Made by a program: the position numbers and the translations under genes. 64,000 bases of DNA from Actinobacillus porcinus. GTDB lineage: Bacteria; Pseudomonadota; Gammaproteobacteria; Enterobacterales; Pasteurellaceae. The DNA lies in the NCBI RefSeq assembly GCF_901764995.1, contig NZ_CABFKI010000002.1, forward strand, positions 1 to 64,000. Reading direction: 5' to 3'. This document shows, piece by piece, positions 61,256 to 64,000 of the stretch. The notes under the pieces were generated by a model that did not search any database, was not told the origin of the DNA, and saw only the letters and a program-made list of their open reading frames with translations. Each line of letters opens with the position of its first letter. The first letter of the stretch is position 1.

Positions 61256-61837
61256 TTAGCGTTTGCTTATTACCGTATCCACGAGACCGTAGGCACGAGC
61301 TTCTTCTGCCGACATAAAATTATCGCGATCCGTATCACGTTCAATCACTTCAAGGGATTGCCCCGTATGGAAAGCTAAACGCTCATTCAAAGTGTTCTTA
61401 ATTTTTAAAATTTCATTGGCGTGAATTAAAATATCAGAAGCCTGACCACGGAAACCACCCAAAGGTTGGTGAATCATCACGCGCGCATTAGGCAATGCTG
61501 CACGTTTTCCTGCCGTTCCGCCCGCCAATAAAAAAGCTCCCATTGAGCAAGCCTGACCAATACAAAGCGTGCGCACATCCGGCTTAATAAATTGCATGGT
61601 GTCATAAATTGCCATCCCTGCAGTCACTGAACCGCCCGGGCTGTTAATGTAAATATTAATATCTTTATCTGGATTTTCTGACTCAAGGAATAACAATTGC
61701 GCCACAATTAAATTAGCCATATTGTCTTCCACTTCACCCGTTAAAAAAATGACGCGTTCTTTTAAAAGGCGGGAATAAATATCAAAGGAACGCTCACCGC
61801 GTGCCGTTTGCTCAATCACCATAGGGATTAATGCCAT
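61256..61837 (-). CDS. clpP: ClpP, proteolytic subunit
   Basis: 193 aa serine peptidase forming a double heptamer. Catalytic Ser in [14 protein letters not shown] (about residue 97), His in VMIHQPLGG and the Asp in the following helix region. [25 protein letters not shown] at the start may be partly processed. Operon clpP-clpX; upstream of it lies the palindromic repeat region and tig. Confidence 0.97.
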   Translation of the reverse strand: MALIPMVIEQTARGERSFDIYSRLLKERVIFLTGEVEDNMANLIVAQLLFLESENPDKDINIYINSPGGSVTAGMAIYDTMQFIKPDVRTLCIGQACSMGAFLLAGGTAGKRAALPNARVMIHQPLGGFRGQASDILIHANEILKIKNTLNERLAFHTGQSLEVIERDTDRDNFMSAEEARAYGLVDTVISKR

Positions 61838-61976
61838 AAAGTTCTCCGTAATACTATCCGAAAAATAATTCGCCTATTCTACCTGAAAAAGTAATAAATA
61901 GATAATGTTTATCATCTAAACAAAATGCATGCTCTTTACTGTCATTAAAAACAGATATTATGTAGTAATTACACAA

Positions 61977-62067
61977 GGCGGTTAGTGAGCTTATTGAAAT
62001 GTAAGTATTGTACCGTAAACGCTGAAATGTCTTATGGTTCGACAAGCTCACCAACCGCCATTTCAGC
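61977..62067. repeat. complex inverted repeat between clpP and tig
   Basis: GGCGGTTAGTGAGCTT (61977-61992) is inverted at 62044-62059 with one mismatch; GCTGAAATG (62021-62029) is inverted at 62059-62067, overlapping the first. The TTCGACAAGCTCACCAACC part resembles a palindromic sequence common in many bacterial intergenic regions. An 82-codon open frame here has no support as a gene. The rest of the 341-bp gap shows nothing else. Confidence 0.6.
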
Positions 62068-62102
62068 TTTGTACAAGTGCTATATAATGCCGTTAAAAAC
62101 AA

Positions 62103-62156
62103 AAGTGCGGTTCATTTGCCGCAAGTTTTAAAACTCGCTCAAAATCAACCGCACTT
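62103..62156 (-). terminator. tig downstream uptake-signal pair
   Basis: AAGTGCGGTT (62103-62112) and AACCGCACTT (62147-62156), inverted with a 34-nt loop after tig. Confidence 0.5.
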
Positions 62157-62178
62157 AAGGAATTCAGAAACTTAACAA

Positions 62179-63474
62179 TTAAGCTTTTGGATTCATAATT
62201 TCATCAAATGATGCTTTTTTCTCAGTAACCTGTGCTTTAGCAAGAACCGCATCTACCGCTTGTTCTTCTAACACTACGTTACGAACATTATTGGTTAATT
62301 CTGCATTTTTCGCATAGAATTCAACCACTTCTGCCGGTTGCTCATAAGCTGAAGCAATGTCTGCGATCATCGCTTTAACGCGATCTTCATCGGCTTTTAA
62401 TTCATTCGCTTTAATGACTGCGCTGAATAAAAGACCTACTTGAACGCGGCGTTTTGCTTGTTCTTCAAATAATTCACGTGGCAATTGTGCCGCTTGTTTT
62501 GCATTACCGCCAAAACGTTGCGCCGCTTGTTCACGTAATACATCAATTTCTTGATCGACTGCAGCCGCCGGAACATCGATTGCATTTTCAGCAATTAAAC
62601 CATCAATGACTTGTTGTTTAACGCGAGAAACTAAGGCATTTTTCAACTCACGTTCCATATTTTTTTGGATTTCAGCGCGTAAATCTGCCACAGTTTTTGT
62701 GTTTGGACCAAATTTAGCTACAAATTCATCCGTTAATTCCGGTAATACTTGGTTTTCTACTTTTTTCAAGGTAATCGCAAATTTCGCATCTTTACCTTTT
62801 AAGTTTTCAGCGTGATATTCTTCAGGGAATTTCACGTTAATGTCGAATTGTTCACCGGCTTTTTTACCTACGATGCCATCTTCAAAACCCGGAATCATAC
62901 GGCCTTGACCCATCGCAAGAACGAAATCAGAAGCTTTACCGCCATCAAATTCAACGCCATCAATTGAACCAACGAAGTCAATAGTTACGCGATCATCTGC
63001 TTTCGCCGCATCGGCACTTTCTGCCCAAGTTGCTTGTTGTTTGCGTAATACTTCAACCATGTTATCCACATCAGCTTCCGTAATTTCAACAACCGGTTTC
63101 TCAACTTTGATATTTTCTAAGCCTTTTAATTCCACTTCCGGATAGACTTCAAAAGTTGCTGTGAAAACTACATCTTTGCCATCTTCAAAGCTTTCTACCG
63201 CGAAAGTTGGACGACCTGCAAGATTTAATTTTTCTTTAAACGCTAAATCAAAGAAATGACGTGGTAATAAGTCATTTAATACATCTTGGCGAATTGATGC
63301 ACCAAAGCGTTTTTCTACGATTTGTGCCGGCACTTTACCTTTACGGAAACCATCAATACGAACATTGCGTGATGCACGTTTTAATTCTTCACGCACTGCA
63401 TTTTCCACTTCTGCCGCCGGGATTGTAATTGTAACGCGGCGTTCTAAACCTTGAGTTGTTTCAATAGTTGACAT
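62179..63474 (-). CDS. tig: trigger factor
   Basis: Ribosome-bound chaperone and peptidyl-prolyl isomerase, 431 aa. N-terminal ribosome-binding domain with [12 protein letters not shown] (about residues 42-53), FKBP-type domain (about 150-240, with [19 protein letters not shown] and [11 protein letters not shown]), and helical C-terminal arms. Gene order tig-clpP-clpX-lon matches other gammaproteobacteria. Confidence 0.97.
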   Translation of the reverse strand: MSTIETTQGLERRVTITIPAAEVENAVREELKRASRNVRIDGFRKGKVPAQIVEKRFGASIRQDVLNDLLPRHFFDLAFKEKLNLAGRPTFAVESFEDGKDVVFTATFEVYPEVELKGLENIKVEKPVVEITEADVDNMVEVLRKQQATWAESADAAKADDRVTIDFVGSIDGVEFDGGKASDFVLAMGQGRMIPGFEDGIVGKKAGEQFDINVKFPEEYHAENLKGKDAKFAITLKKVENQVLPELTDEFVAKFGPNTKTVADLRAEIQKNMERELKNALVSRVKQQVIDGLIAENAIDVPAAAVDQEIDVLREQAAQRFGGNAKQAAQLPRELFEEQAKRRVQVGLLFSAVIKANELKADEDRVKAMIADIASAYEQPAEVVEFYAKNAELTNNVRNVVLEEQAVDAVLAKAQVTEKKASFDEIMNPKA

Positions 63475-63645
63475 TCTTTTTTCCTTTATAAAATTGAATG
63501 AAATTGGGTAAAAACTGGCGAATTATAACGAAAGATTGAATTTCAGTCGAGAGAAAATTTAAGGATTATGTTCTTTAAGAAAGAAAAAGTGCGGTCAAAT
63601 TAGCTCTATTTTTTCTACCAAGTCTAACCGCACATTGATGATAAC

Positions 63646-64000
63646 TTAGTTTAATGAATAAGTTTCATATGCGTATAATGTATTAAACATCAACATCGCC
63701 ACGGTCATTGGCCCTACGCCACCTGGTACCGGTGTGATAAATGCCGCGTGTTCTGCCGCTTTATCATATTGAATATCGCCACGTAATTTACCGTCTGCCC
63801 CACGGTTAATGCCCACGTCAATCACGATAGCACCGTCTTTTACCCAATCACCATTGATAAATTCAGGCTTACCCACAGCGACCACTAAAATATCCGCTTG
63901 ACGAATATGATGTTCTAAATCTTTCGTAAAACGATGGGTGACAGTAACCGTGCAACCGGCAAGCAACAGCTCCAACGCCATCGGTCGACCCACAATGTTG
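63646..64000 (-). CDS. folD: FolD, methylene-tetrahydrofolate dehydrogenase/cyclohydrolase (C-terminal part)
   Basis: About 118 codons of the C-terminal NADP-binding half; the 5' end lies beyond the window. [22 protein letters not shown] is the dinucleotide loop, followed by [24 protein letters not shown] and the C-terminal [16 protein letters not shown] signature. Interconverts one-carbon folates. Ends near an uptake-signal pair (63587-63633). Confidence 0.94.
   Translation of the reverse strand, partial: NIVGRPMALELLLAGCTVTVTHRFTKDLEHHIRQADILVVAVGKPEFINGDWVKDGAIVIDVGINRGADGKLRGDIQYDKAAEHAAFITPVPGGVGPMTVAMLMFNTLYAYETYSLN

Noticed and set aside
61854-62102. 82-codon open frame between clpP and tig
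   Set aside because: It runs through the inverted repeat, has no ribosome site or recognisable protein features, and its composition is like non-coding DNA.

Overview
The window is a contiguous piece of a gammaproteobacterial chromosome of the family Pasteurellaceae. The 9-bp Haemophilus-type DNA uptake signal (5'-AAGTGCGGT or its complement) occurs over and over, often as inverted pairs that serve as transcription terminators. Protein sequences and gene order (mreBCD, lptCAB-ptsN-rapZ, tig-clpPX-lon-ppiD, rpsB-tsf, the his operon) fit the Haemophilus/Aggregatibacter branch. The moderate GC content and the presence of citrate synthase, isocitrate dehydrogenase and aconitase would suit Aggregatibacter better than H. 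influenzae, but the species cannot be fixed from sequence alone. I see no rRNA, tRNA or CRISPR array.

Layout. 1-6000: iron acquisition, with two FecCD-type permeases facing away from a TonB-dependent receptor, then exbB-exbD-tonB; three Fur-like boxes. 6-8.7 kb: mreBCD. 8.8-12.4 kb: a periplasmic molybdoenzyme and its multihaem cytochrome (torA/torC or MtsZ/MtsM type). 12.6-14.8 kb: infA, dusC, djlA. 14.9-18.2 kb: deoD-deoB-nupC nucleoside salvage. 18.3-21 kb: a YczE-like membrane protein, the tryptophan permease mtr with a TrpR-type operator, and a methyltransferase. 21.1-31.5 kb: a histidine operon with leader peptide and attenuator, in the order hisG-D-C-B-H-A-F-IE, interrupted by four non-his genes and several families of palindromic repeats. 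31.5-42 kb: upp-uraA, a class II amidotransferase, cysS, ppiB, xseA, a UPF0126 protein, rapZ-ptsN-lptB-lptA-lptC. 42-43.2 kb: a glycerate kinase with a CRP site. 43.2-46.4 kb: an accessory island (HEPN protein, YafQ/DinJ-type toxin-antitoxin, small orphans, and two gene fragments joined at a deletion scar). 46.6-52.4 kb: an XRE regulator, then gltA divergent from icd-acnB. 52.5-53.3 kb: a decayed IS1182-like transposase. 53.4-64 kb: tsf, rpsB, ppiD, lon, clpX, clpP, tig and the 3' part of folD.

The most interesting system is a REP-associated tyrosine transposase (RAYT, IS200-like HUH enzyme) sitting inside the his operon between hisC and hisB. It is flanked by two inverted two-hairpin repeats. 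The same two-hairpin architecture, with a shared linker and loop, recurs without the gene at six other intergenic places in the window, including two near-identical four-hairpin blocks in opposite orientations. This looks like a transposase with its own family of non-autonomous BIME-like elements.

A second notable point is PtsN (EIIA-Ntr), in which the phospho-acceptor histidine is replaced by arginine, next to the place where rpoN and hpf are missing relative to enterobacteria.
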